Below the pieces are notes generated by a model, which saw only the letters and a list, made by a program, of their open reading frames with translations, was not told where the DNA came from and did no database searches. From Lingula anatina (lineage: Eukaryota; Brachiopoda; Lingulata; Lingulida; Lingulidae), in NCBI RefSeq assembly GCF_001039355.2, contig NW_019774247.1:1-39990 (forward strand): DNA of 39,990 nt, read 5' to 3'. The number at the start of each line of letters is the position of its first letter. Positions within the stretch are counted from its first letter, which is position 1. Below, one piece after another: positions 10,250-21,409 of this stretch. A program made the translations under genes and the position numbers.

Positions 10250-10694
10250 TTTTTTTTTGTGTGTGTCTGTTGTTTAATTTCAAATGGTTGAATGTCTCAT
10301 GTGCCTAGATGTTACTGTACAATTATATATTTAGCTTGGGGTATTTTATATGCTAAAATTATGTCTGCATATATTAGTGTGCTGCCGTTGTCTGGTGGCA
10401 GCGTGGATTTTTTGCTTTTTTATTGCCAAAGATAAAGCCTGATTTAAATAAAGATGGAAAGTGACATCAGTGCAATTTAAATTCAACTGATTAAAAATTA
10501 TTTAATACTAGCATCTCATCTGCTGAGAACATCAAGGTTATTGAAATGTTACTGTAGAATTAAAATAGTATTTAGCTGCTGTAAAATTAAAATAGTATTT
10601 AGCTGAGGGGAACACTCCCGTCTAGACAGATAAATTTTAACTAGAAAAACTTGATTTAAGATACATCTGCTAGAAGCTACTATTATGATATGAT

Positions 10695-11755
10695 TTTTAA
10701 AAATTTTAAATTTAAATTAAATGTTGAAATTGGTACAAGCATTTAAGAAGTGGTTGCATGCCTGAAATGTGCAATAAATTGTTTTGTTTTATGGGCATAA
10801 TGGTCTAAATGCCCATTTTGTTGCTAATAAATTACCACATATATATATACATGTGCATAGTTGTTTTTTTTTTCATTTGTCACTCCATACAAGTCTCACT
10901 GAGGCAAATACCAATTTGGCATAGATTTTCTTAAATAAAAATATACTTGCCATAATTGTTAAAAAGTCGACATAAGACAAAATAAGTTATAAGTAATTAA
11001 TAAGTAATCATGATAAGTAATTATCGGAGTTTTTTTTTTCTCATTTTTCATTATTATATTTTATACAAACATCGTATATGTTTCTTGTCTTCCATATGTA
11101 TTCTCAAAACAAGAAGTACATTTTAACTATCAGTTGCTCTTGTCTTGATAAACAAATAACACTGACATCTGACGGCTATTATCACGATGCCAGTTTTCCG
11201 ACTGGTAAAAAAGTTGCCAGGTTCAATTTTAATGAAACTTGATAGTCAATTTTCTCATGCGAAAAGCCACCTTCCATTGACGTGAATAAGTTGCACAGTT
11301 TCTGTGACATGAGATATCTAAAAATGTTAGTGTTGCTATGGCCAAAAAGTGACCAGTTGGCTGACTTCGTCGAGATCTACCTCATTCATTGCTTCTTACT
11401 TCTAGGTAAATCACACACGATAATACACATAATAAACTCTGCTACCATGTCTTAATTTTCACCAGGTACTTATGAAGGGAATAAAGTGCAATTCTTGAAC
11501 TTCCGCGAAGGTTACGCAATTTACAAAATTTCGACCGCGACGTCATCTCAGAGCACGCGCTCCGTTCTGAATATCTTCCTACGCGCAGCCAGTGTATGAC
11601 TGGTAAAAAAGTCGAAAACTCGAAAAGTCAAAAACTCTAAAAGTCGCAAACTCGAAAAGTCGAAAACTCTAAAAGTCGCAAACTCGAAAAGTCGAAAACT
11701 CTAAAAGTCGCAAACTCGAAAAGTCGAAAAGTCGAAATATTTAATGAACATCAAA
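10695..11755 (+). repeat. about 1.05-kb duplicated block, copy A
   Basis: Starts TGATTTTTAAAAATTTTAAA and matches 12330-13350 almost base for base, apart from small indels. It ends in the shared TCGAAAA minisatellite, after which the copies diverge. The second copy begins exactly after the single n at 12329. A collapsed-haplotype or scaffolding duplication is therefore as likely as a true tandem duplication. No gene is evident. Confidence 0.9.
11603..11740. repeat. TCGAAAAS 8-bp minisatellite with 32-bp higher order, copy A
   Basis: Built from 8-bp words (TCGCAAAC, TCGAAAAG, TCGAAAAC, TCTAAAAG) that repeat as a 32-bp set at least twice, after more irregular units. Confidence 0.85.
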
Positions 11756-12068
11756 GTTAGGAAATGTTATGTTTCGTCTATTTTGATGGAAATATTGGTT
11801 TAGAAGATTTATAAATACAGGCCATAATCCTTTGCGCGCAACAGGTAATTCCTGAGTTCGCAAAACAAAAAATGATAGATCTAAGTTGAAAATGATGATT
11901 TAATTTCAAATAAAATGGAAACGTGTAAAACAAATATTCCTCCTCACATTTTCGCTTTTTAAAATTAAATTGAGATATTAAGTTAGTTGAGACGATAGGC
12001 TGCTGGTGTGTGGTAAATAAGGGTTATCTTGGTTGACCCATTAACTTTAAGTCAATTTACAGTCGGCA

Positions 12069-12091
12069 TGACGTCACAAAATGGCCGCCAT
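12069..12091. promoter_or_regulatory. possible promoter element: CRE next to a YY1-like site
   Basis: A perfect CRE palindrome, TGACGTCA (12069-12076), is followed by ATGGCCGCCAT (12081-12091), which holds YY1-type CCGCCAT/ATGGC cores. CREB/ATF and YY1 sites of this kind are common at animal transcription starts. About 120 bp downstream, an ATG at 12214 opens a short frame that runs into the n at 12329, so a first exon may begin here. Confidence 0.35.
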
Positions 12092-12329
12092 CTGGTAAAA
12101 CAAAATCAGGCGGTGGAAACGCGCTACTTATATGATTAAGACGAGCCTAGCCGTCAGTACCGGATATTGTTTTGTGACCTTGAGGAGCAATTAGGTTTGG
12201 TCTTTGCGGCACGCATGAATAGTAGTCGAACTACCAAACCTGGGTCTTTTGTTTTTGACAACTGTGCACTCGTCATCGAGGCGCTTGTTCAAGACTACAG
12301 GCTGATATCTACTAGTACTACCAGTGGCN

Positions 12330-13350
12330 TGATTTTTAAAAAATTTTAAATTTAAATTAAATGTTGAAATTGGTACAAGCATTTAAGAAGTGGTTGCATG
12401 CCTGAAATGTGCAATAAATTCTTTTGTTTTATGGGCATAATGGTCTAAATGCCCATTTTGTTGCTAATAAATTACCACATATATATATATATATATACAT
12501 GTGCATAGTTGTTTTTTCTTTCATTTGCCACTCCATACAAGTCTCACTGAGGCAAATACCAATTGGCATCGATTTTTTTAAATAAAAATACACTTGCCAT
12601 AATTGTTAAAAAGTTGACATAAGACAAAATAAGTTATAAGTAATTAATAAGTAATAATGATAAGTAATATCGGAGTTTTTTTTTCATTTTTCATTATTAT
12701 TATTTATACAAACATCGTATATGTTTCTTGTCTTCCATATGTATTCTCAAAACAAGAAGTACATTTTAACTATCAGTTGCTCTTGTCTTGATAAACAAAT
12801 AACACTGACATCTGACGGCTAGTATCACGATGCCAGTTTTCCGACTGGTAAAAAAAGTTGCCAGGTTATATTTTAATGAAACTTGATAGTCAATTTTCTC
12901 ATGCGAAAAGCCACCTTCCATTGACGTGAATAAGTTGCAGTTTCTGTGACATGAGATATCCAAAAATTTTAGTGTTGCTATGGCCAAAAAGTGACCAGTT
13001 GGCTGACTTCGTCGAGATCTACCTCATTCATTGCTTCTTACTTCTAGGTAAATCACACGCGATAATACACATAATAAACTCTGCTACCGTGTCTTAATTT
13101 TCACCAGGTACTTATGAAGGGAATGAAGTGCAATTAGGCCTATTGAACTTCCGCGAAGGTTACGCAATTTACAAAATTTTTACCGCGACGTCATCTCCGT
13201 TCTGAATATCTTCCTACTCGCAGCCAGTGTATGACTGGTAAAAAAGTCGAAAACTCTAAAAGTCAAAAACTCGAAAACTCTAAAAGTCGCAAACTCTAAA
13301 AGTCGCAAACTCTAAAAGTCGAAAACTCTAAAAGTCGAAAAGTCGAAATA
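12330..13350 (+). repeat. about 1.05-kb duplicated block, copy B
   Basis: Near-identical to 10695-11755. Differences include a longer TA microsatellite near 12480 and a shorter TCGAAAA minisatellite (13237-13350). The sequence becomes different after about 13350. Confidence 0.9.
13237..13350. repeat. TCGAAAAS minisatellite, copy B
   Basis: Same 8-bp words as at 11603-11740 but in a different order and number, as expected for a length-variable locus in two haplotypes or two copies. Confidence 0.8.
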
Positions 13351-14818
13351 TCCAATAGGGGCCACCATACCGATGAGTGCAGCATCAAAATCTTCAGAAG
13401 AAAAACATATTTTTTGTTCAAAATGTAAAAATGTTTTTCCGTTAAACGTTAGATAGACATTTAACCAATTATTAGACGTAAAAAACCCAAAATGATGATT
13501 TTTAGCTGTATTTGGGTACATCCACCCCTTAATATTGTCTCAAGCACCAGTCACTATAAAAAAAAAAAACAAATACAAATATATGAAGTATATAGGCCTA
13601 TGTGGTGGGCAAGTTAAGATTTAACAACCACACAATCATTTAGGGACAAAAAATATGCAGAAACTAACTATCAAAATATATTTGGAGCTTAAAAGAAAGT
13701 AACAATCAGTACGGCATAAGGTGGGACATCATAAAAAAAGCTGCAACACAAAGGAGGAACCAACACCAATGCAACCTTTGTCTAGACAAAAAGCTGTTAA
13801 TTATGCTTACGATAGAATAAAAGAATAAAATTATAACCATGTGCCGTCACAAGGTGACGTGCACGTGACTGCCACGGCGTGCGACGTTAGTGCCGTCACG
13901 TCGTGAAAAAACCGTATGAAACATCATTTCAAATAAACACCTCCTGATGATAGAGCACTTAATATGGAATATTATTTTTGGCGAGTAAAATTTCTACAAA
14001 ATATTTATTCTCTTTCTCACCATTTTAAATCCGAATCTGGGGTGTCACTACATATGTAGCCAGGTGTGTTACCTAATTACCACACAACTCTCGAAACAAT
14101 TGATGTATGCAGTTCCATGTTCTGTGCACGTAGTCAAAATCCAATGTTTATCCAACGTATTATCAACGTTTTGGTTCAATGTTGTTTCAACGTTAAAACA
14201 ACATAATTTGTCCGCTGGGTTGTAACCAGGGATTTTACGTTGAGGCCTGCCCAAGGTAGGGTTAGGTAACAGAACAGGTGTTCTGTTGAAACTTTGTAGA
14301 TTTTTTTTTTTTTTTGCTGTTGTCTTAAGTATCCAGCCATGATTGAATAGACAGGAAAGGTGTACTATGACTTAGGAAATTCACATTGTCTGGAAAATAG
14401 TGGCGTTTTTCCTCATTATGTTAGCACTGACTGACGTTAATTATATTTTAAAACAAAGGCAAGCTCGTTAAGGGATAGTTTTCTGGAATAAATGGTTATT
14501 TCTAAAGTGAATGTATATTTTTAATAATAATAATTTATTGAGCACTAAAATGTTTCAGTACATTTTGCAGGCCCTCTAAACTACTTGTGTTATACATACA
14601 TGTAATATATATCAAGACTTATTATCCCACTTATGTGATATCAGGCTTTCAAACACAAATGTAATTATATGTTTCATAATTACCTTATATACATAATCTA
14701 CAGTGACAAGTGGAAGTATTTCTTATAAATGTGGGAATAAATAAACTATAAGGAAAGAAATAATAATTAAAATAATAATACTAATAATAGTAATGATGAT
14801 AATAATAAGATAAAAATA
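13351..14818. other. non-coding; short repeat fragments only
   Basis: No gene. At 13841-13905 GTGCCGTCAC occurs twice, with TGACGTG and CACGTGAC between. At 14130-14215 there is a degenerate CAACGTT minisatellite ending in TTGTCCGCTGGGTTGTAAC, a pattern that looks transposon-derived. At 14519-14600 TTATTGAGCACTAAAATG after an AAT run resembles another LINE 3' tail. AAT-rich microsatellite sequence fills 14759-14812. Confidence 0.5.
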
Positions 14819-14819
14819 C

Positions 14820-15258
14820 CTATAAAAAACAATGACAATTACATTGTTCTATATTGTGGTAGACTTGCTCATTATTATTGACAGGCTAGTCTTTTTTTAA
14901 ACGTTTCTTGGATGAAGTGAGACACGGTTTTTAGACAGTGTCCACTTTGAGGATTGAGAAGCCAGACAAGTTTTTCTACATCAGATGACAATTGAGACGG
15001 TATCATTTTTATCATTTTTTCTCTTTCGTTCGCATGCTCATTACATTTTAGTAGGAAATGCACTTCTGTTTCAACATCATTGCAATGTGGACATTTTCGG
15101 TTTTCTACTGGTTTTTTGGGTTTTGCGTAGCGACCTCTTTCGATTTCTAAGTCATGGTCGCTGATTCGAAATTTTGCAAGTGTTTTTATTTCATTTAGAG
15201 GGACTTTCATAGTGAGGTAATTTTCTGGAGTGTAGGATTTCTTTATTTCTTTACTTCT
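14820..15258 (-). mobile_element. short LINE fragment: C-terminal zinc motif and 3' end
   Basis: The minus strand encodes the C-terminal 125 or so residues of a LINE ORF2, from KEIKKSYTPENY through the CPHCNDVETEVHFLLKC zinc-binding motif to a normal TAA at 14875-14877. A short 3' UTR and AAT-rich tail follow. It is truncated at its 5' end near 15258. The same segment occurs at 15489-15865 with only a handful of residue differences (for example N/D, A/V, S/P), so the two copies are young or allelic. Confidence 0.85.
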
Positions 15259-15261
15259 CAC

Positions 15262-15487
15262 TTTTCATACGATTTAAAGAAGAAATTGTTCAATGACGCC
15301 AGAGACTGGAGAGCAGTTTAAATAACTTCCATTATCTTGGGGATTCTCAGCAAACTTTCTTTGGCCCGCTGGACGTGTATAATACGACTTGCATTATTCG
15401 TCTCGTTTTCGATATTGAGCGCAATGCATTGTGGGTAAAGTGGAACCCATCTTGCGTTGCCGCCATTTCTGTACACAGAACAGTCAT
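15262..15487. other. unique spacer with promoter-like motifs
   Basis: 226 bp between the short LINE fragment and the single n at 15488. Near its right end on the minus strand is AAATGGCGGCAACGCAAGAT (YY1-like), followed by ACCCACAATGCATTGCGC. A related ATTGTGGGTAA word occurs at 19911. A transcription start is possible but unproven. Confidence 0.3.
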
Positions 15488-15488
15488 N

Positions 15489-17822
15489 TAGTCTTTTTTT
15501 AAACGTTTCTTGGATGAAGTGAGACACGGTTTTTAGACACTGTTCACTTTGAGGATTGAGAAGCCAGACAAGTTTTTCTACATCAGATGACAATTGAGGC
15601 GGTATCATTTTTATCATTTTTTCTCTTTCGTTCACATGCTCATTACATTTTAGTAGGAAATGCACTTCTGTTTCAACATCATTGCAATGTGGACATTTTC
15701 GGTCTTCTACTGGTTTTTTGGGTTTTGCGTAGCGACCTCTTTCGATTTCTAAGTCATGGTCGCTGATTCGAAATTTTGCAAGTGTTTTTATTTCATTTAG
15801 AGGGACTTTCATTGTGAGGTAATTTTCTGGAGTGTAAGATTTCTTTATTTCTTTATAAGTTCTTAGTTTGCTTTTGTTGTCACTGTGCAGATCGGTCCAG
15901 AAAAGTTCTTCAATTTTTTTATTAACATGTGCTTGAAGTAAGTTTGGGTCTACAGTGCTTAGATCTGTTGACAGTCCCCAGAGGTCTATAAAAGTTTTTA
16001 GGGAGCTTGACCAGCCAGGCCCTTTTAAATTGATTTCTTTTTCATAGATTTGTTTCACAATTCTATTTGGAGCAAGTTCTTTGAAACGAATTTGGTACTT
16101 AAAAACATGTTTAACAATATCTGTGTAGAGTGGCAGCCTTCCAAGTTCTGCCCTACTTGCATTGTTGCTTGCATATTTCCGTACACCAAGAGCCCACTTA
16201 CACGTTTTTAGATGGAGCTGCTCAAAAGGCATTTTATTCATTTTTTGGAGGGAGATTTTCTTATCTTTAAATAGTTCCTCTGCCCAAACTTCACAGCCAT
16301 AGAGTAAGATTGGCTTGACGGTTTTATCAAAAAGTTTCATGTATAGCAGGGGAGAAGTTATTTGGTGTGAGGAAAGTGCTGTTTTCAGTGCAAAAGATGC
16401 TTTCATTGCATTTTGTTTCAGGTTTTCAATTGCTTTTTTTAAAGATCCTGTATTTGTGAAGGTTATGCCTAAGTATGTAAAATTCTTCACAGATTCTATG
16501 ATTTTGTTATTTATATAGAAGTTAATATTTTTGTCTAGTTTCCCTTGTTTGTTAAAGATGACAACCTTCGATTTTTTCTCATTCACCTGAAGTTTCCATT
16601 TTCTGCAATATGTTTGAAGTGCTGTTAAGTGGCCTTGTAGTCCTTCCTTGCTAGTTGATAACAGAACAAGGTCATCTGCATAGAGGATGTGGTTTAGCCA
16701 TCAACTGAGCAGTCCTTATTTTTGTTCTTAAAGATTTCTTTGATATCATCAATGAACACATTAAAGAGGGTAGGGCTTAGATTATCCCCTTGTCTGATTC
16801 CTATCCTTGATATAAAGGGCTTTGTGTACCCTTCCCCAACAGAGATGCCTAATCTGGTGTTACTGTACATTGTTTTAATGATGCTGTAGAATTTTCCTCC
16901 TACTCCAGTTTTGAGAAGTTTCAAAAGTAGGCCCTTGTGCCACACAGTATCAAATGCTTTTCTCAGATCAATAAAGCATGTATATAGTTTCCTATTTTGA
17001 TTGATGTATCTGTTAATTATCGATTTCAGAGTGAAGATATGATCGGTAGTTCTATATCCCGGCCGAAATCCTGCTTGTTCCTCACTTAACTTGTTTTTTG
17101 ACTGGAGGTATTCAATGATTCTGTTTGCTAAAATAGAGTTAAACAGTTTTCCCAAACAGCTAGTGATACAGAGTCCTCTGTAGTTTGAGGGGTTCATGTA
17201 TTCTCCTGACTTGAAAAGCGGAATGATAATCCCGAGGTTCCATAGATCAGGGATTTCTGACGTATCTAACACTAAATTAAAAAGTTTAGTAAGCACACCT
17301 GTAAGGTACTGTGCCCCTGTCTTCAGCATTTCATTTCTTATCATGTCTTCACCAGGAGATTTTCCATTTTTTAACTTCCGTATGGCTTTCTTGACTTCAT
17401 GTACAGTTATGGGAAGGTTGAGGGTGGGCTCGCCTAGCATATTTTCATGTGCTTCGATTTGATTATCTATTTCTTGTTCATCCTGGGGTGGGATTCCACA
17501 TAGGTTATAGAAGTGGTTAAGCCATGTGTCTGGTTCAATTAGGTTTTCTTGGTGCTTTTTACCCTTCAGTTTTTGTAGAGTTTGCCAAAAGGCTTTAGGA
17601 TTTTTCTCTTCAAGATTTAGTAATTCATTTATCATGGTAGTCTTGTGGTTTTCTTTTTTTTCTTTAATCATTTTCTTGTACCTTTTGACAGCTACATGGT
17701 ATGTATCAGAAATGAATTTATTTTTCGGGTTTTTTTGAAGTAGTTTTCCTAATGATTTGACATTTCTCCTTACTTCCAGACAGGTACCGTCAAACCATGG
17801 TTGTTTTTTCACTCTTACATTT
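15489..17822 (-). mobile_element. 5'-truncated LINE ORF2: RT and C-terminal zinc motif, one frameshift
   Basis: The minus strand reads from WFDGTCLEVRR (the link after the endonuclease, which is missing) through RT blocks: NYRGLCITSCLGKLFNSILA, EQAGFRPGYRTTDHIF, CFIDLRKAFDTVWH (first catalytic Asp) and GIRQGDNLSPTLFNVFIDDI. A 1-base loss near 16698 breaks the frame just before the second catalytic box YADDLVLLS. The thumb and C-terminal domain continue in the next frame (16586 to 15489) and end in CPHCNDVETEVHFLLKC. The copy stops at the n at 15488, 10 or so codons short of its stop. One lesion in 2.3 kb implies a fairly recent insertion. Non-LTR clade not assigned. Confidence 0.9.
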
Positions 17823-17849
17823 CATATATCACACATATCCTGTATAAAA

Positions 17850-19010
17850 TAATACAGCTGTGATAGTATGCGTATAATACTTTGGTGCAGATTAATTATC
17901 TTATATTACTACTAAATGATAAATTTTACCACAGCCGCTGTGACTTGTCGAATATGAAAATAAAAATATACTTTTATGTATTTAGTTCAAGTTCCTTGTC
18001 AAACTAATGGTGACTACTGTCAGTAACGAACAGTTTGTAATTATCATCAATTTATTTTAAACAAAAGGTTTCAAATTTATTGTATCAAAACACTAGGTGT
18101 CTTGCTGGTGAATAAGTTGTAAAAATGTGTATTTGAAAACAAACCGGGAGGCTCGGAAAAGTAACTCATCATAAAGGCTATTTTATAGACCGATCGAACT
18201 TTAAATCAAAGTAATGGGGACAATGGCGTATTTTATTTTGGCATTTCATAAATCACTTCAACAATGACGCAGTCAAATTCTTTTTACATTTTTTTGGCAC
18301 TAAATTGACTGACACTATCTTTAATGTTAATGGACGGAAGGATGAACGAATAAACAGATCGATACAAATGGTTAATAGAAATATGAAAAATCAAATACAG
18401 ATTTTTTTAAATCTTCATTGTAAACAGGTTAAGTGTAATTGTAAGCCTGGAAGTCCGATTTCACACAGCACATACCCTCCAGTATACTCCTCCCAGGCTG
18501 ATTGTGTTAGAGGTGCTAGATGGCACAATGGCGCCCACATGGTTGCACTCTAGACGGCGGGGATGGGGGGGGGGGGGGGGCAGTATTGATTGTCAGGTAT
18601 TCTAGGATGAAAAGGGTTAAACAATCTAAATAGAGACGAAAGCAGACCTGTATTATAACCCCTAAGCACAGTAGCCGCAGTTTTAAGAGGGGGGGGGGGG
18701 GATAGCTCCAAGTACCCTCGACTAATGACACAACGCTACCTGTGTCACTCTGAGACTGAGGAAAATGGCTGATGGCACGTCCAAACATTTGTCGTGATTG
18801 AAAGGCTTGTAATAAGTTTGTGGCTTAAGTAATTTTAATATGCAAGGTTGAAGAACTTGAGAGACTTTGCCGTTTTTATACACATACCAGCTGTTTTGCA
18901 ATACGGTGCGAGGTCGACTTTCGGACATATTTTAACTTCAATCCATTCGGCTGTGTGATGGTGACGCTGTGAGATCACAAAAAGTTAAGTTTTATACTAT
19001 GGTTAAGTTA
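17850..19010 (+). repeat. diverged duplicated block D, copy 1
   Basis: Matches 30750-31725 in the same order and strand, in islands: TTGGTGCAGAT with TATTACTACTAAAT; AACAAACCGGGAGGCTCGGAAA; the GGCGCCCACATGGTTGCACT region; GGTATTCTAG; AATCTAAATAGAGACGAAAG; and AGATCACAAAAAGTTAAGTT. No conserved long frame. This copy has gained G16 (18565-18580) and G13 (18689-18701) runs. The LINE 5' junction (17822) lies just outside its left edge. Confidence 0.65.
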
Positions 19011-19719
19011 CATGAAACGAGGACGCTGTGACTGCGTAGATCATATCTCGAATCTAAAACGATATCTTTACGAGAAGAGTCGATCTACACTGTGAACGTT
19101 TTTACAGCCTGGGGAAATAAAGAAGTCGCTACAGTTTCACTCGTTCAGTATCCAAAAGTGGTGTAAATGAACCGTGTTCAAGAAAAGTTATGCCGGATAA
19201 ATAAAGCAATATTAAATACCCTTACTGGTACAAGATAATTTGAGCAAATTCAAGGTTTGGGGGGAATTTAAGCAGATGAATGATGCATTTTAGAGCAGTT
19301 TCCTAGAAAAATTGATTGATAAAAAGAAGTCTCAAAATATATCTATTTATTTATTACTAAAACCACCTTGAAAGATGAGTAAAAAATAAATATATGTGTA
19401 AAATAATACAATAAAAGCAGTAACTAAAACGATTTTAAGAGCAGTCCCGCCAACACATATTCTTTTGAGAGTCTGTTCTGATAGCTGGGGCTGTTTACTA
19501 AAAATCTCAGTGTATCAACCAGTCCTGCCGGTGCATGCAGGTCTGGGCCAGCATTCCGAATTCCCGACCCACTCAGACATAAGATCGGGTTCGTAACGTA
19601 AGAAACAATCCTCTGGAGCAACGACCCCTGCTCTATGGAACGATTCTGATTCATCAAATTGATTTTAGAGAGTCTTTGATGAATAAATAGTTCAATTGAG
19701 GTTTCCGTACGTCTCGTTG
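19011..19719. other. no gene seen
   Basis: Nothing recognisable. One short minus-strand open frame (19431-19657) is discussed under rejected items. Confidence 0.4.
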
Positions 19720-20341
19720 TAGGGGGACAAGAACCAAAATATCTATCAATTTATTTTAATTAAAAATAAATTAATAATGGTATAAAGCAGTTTTTTAATG
19801 AATGAAAACGAATAATAAATTTTCGTTTTACAAGAAATTAACAAATTCAGTTTTAAACCATTGAGTTTGTTTCAAAAATGCATGGTCTCTAGCTCTGTTG
19901 TGCGCAAAGGATTGTGGGTAATATGAGGGTCCAACTTGCCCGAGTCAAGGGGGCTAACTAGCCCCGGGAGTACATATTTAATTTTAAAGGATGGCAGCCA
20001 TTTATGGTGCTAGAATGAACAACGATGATACATCGCTGTGAAACTTGAAACAATGAGCTTCAGTTTGATGCCCTATACATATATTATATTCGATCAAAAG
20101 CCTATGGAAATAGATTTTTAAATCTCTTAAATTTACTTTTAGGTACATAAATCGTTTATTTGGACTCATCACTTAGGTAAAACTTTTTAACGTCCGACAC
20201 TTCCTTAACATTGTAGGCTACGGTCACTTTACAAGAGTAGGCCTACATGTATGTGGCCAATTTATTTACCTCGTAGTTACTTTTTCATAAATTGACTGGG
20301 GGCTAACTAACCCCGGGGTCCAACTAGCCCCGGTCTCCCCT
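19720..20341. repeat. repeat with GGGGCTAACTAGCCCC blocks, possible TIR element
   Basis: The left edge TAGGGGGAC and right edge GTCTCCCCTA form a short inverted pair. Inside are two GC-rich blocks, at 19930-19970 (GGTCCAACTTGCCCG, then GGGGGCTAACTAGCCCCGGG) and 20298-20335 (GGGGGCTAACTAACCCCGG, then GGTCCAACTAGCCCCGG). Both are internally palindromic and share words in different order. A non-autonomous element is likely, but its borders are uncertain. Confidence 0.5.
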
Positions 20342-21166
20342 ACGTACGTACGTAGTTGCACTGATTCGCACTCTTTCTTACATAAAAAATCATATCTCAG
20401 AATCACTCAGCGTACGCTAGCACGCGTACGTCCCTCATTTTCCCACCTCCCAATATTGTAAGGCGTATGTAGGTTATGCATTTATATTTACCAGCACTGC
20501 AATATTCCATCGTCGACCCCCCCCCCCCCCCCGCCCGCCCTAGTCTCATTACTTGGTGGAAATAACACCCTATCTTATAAATATAATTACAAATATCATC
20601 CTTTATTATTTAATGAAAGTTACACACATACAGTTACTGAGACATATTCCCAGGCATTCTCGCTGTGTGAGATACGTCAGGTGTCCTTAAGTTGCAGTTA
20701 CAACGCACGTCATATGCTGTTGTAACGTAAACAAATGACAGTCGATTGACGATTACATTTCTTCTTGATTTATGTCATGTTTGAGTTACCTTCTGCAGTC
20801 CAACGCAAAGAAATATAGAACTAAGGGGTAATGTACAGTAAGGTTTGAATAAGTTCTTTGATATTTTAATACCAATGTAGGGGATACGCCCCTAATATAC
20901 TGAGAAGAGATGGCATTTTGTTCACGAGAATACGATGGCCTTGAACACACAGTGACCTTATTGAGGCCAAGCTATATTTAGGCGATTGTATATGACAAAC
21001 AACATATTTATTTAAGTAAAAAGGAGGTAAAAATTAGTCCTCTTTTAATCACTTTCTTGAAATTTCCAAATCCATTTTTGTCAATTCTATACTGAAATAA
21101 TTCATCAAATAACATTTCTCTTTAAGCTGCCAAAAAAATCCTTCTAAAAATTCCCAGACGACTTTC
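20342..21166. other. no gene seen; simple repeats
   Basis: Holds (ACGT)n at 20341-20355 and a C-rich run at 20517-20540. Otherwise ordinary AT-rich sequence upstream of the candidate first exon at 21300. Confidence 0.4.
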
Positions 21167-21176
21167 GTCACGTGAC
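21167..21176. promoter_or_regulatory. GTCACGTGAC E-box (CLEAR-type) upstream of the HEPN gene
   Basis: A perfect 10-bp palindrome, GTCACGTGAC, identical to the consensus bound by MiT/TFE and USF bHLH-zip factors. It lies about 130-240 bp upstream of a strong donor that probably ends a 5' untranslated exon. Role inferred from position only. Confidence 0.3.
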
Positions 21177-21299
21177 CTTTTTTTGTCGTTGTTCGATACA
21201 GACTCTGTCGGAAAAAAGGGCAGAATATACACATACAGGTATGCTACCGAAAAGCAGAGCTAGATATTAATCTCAAACACTGCATTATTTGAACATAAA

Positions 21300-21409
21300 G
21301 ATTCTCAAATACACAATCAAAGTTCAGCTCGTAACCCGGAAAAGTTGTTCAAAAGAAAAAGAAGCGAGTGGCTCGACACACGTCTATTTGTATAAAGTCA
21401 ATTTCAGGT
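21300..21409 (+). other. candidate 5' untranslated exon of the HEPN-NB-ARC-TPR gene
   Basis: A very strong donor, TTTCAG|GTAAGT, ends at 21409. The only good downstream partner on this strand is the acceptor TTTTGCAG at 23672, ten bases before the start codon of the HEPN gene. The left edge is arbitrary. Transcript data would be needed to confirm it. Confidence 0.35.

Noticed and set aside
12330-13350. Segmental duplication as proof of a selected gene copy
   Set aside because: It begins at an n and contains no gene, so an assembly cause is at least as likely.
19431-19657. Minus-strand 77-codon frame with a protein-like composition
   Set aside because: I recognise no domain, and there are no splice partners or related copy in the window. 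It could be a decayed retroelement or chance, so it is not annotated as a gene.
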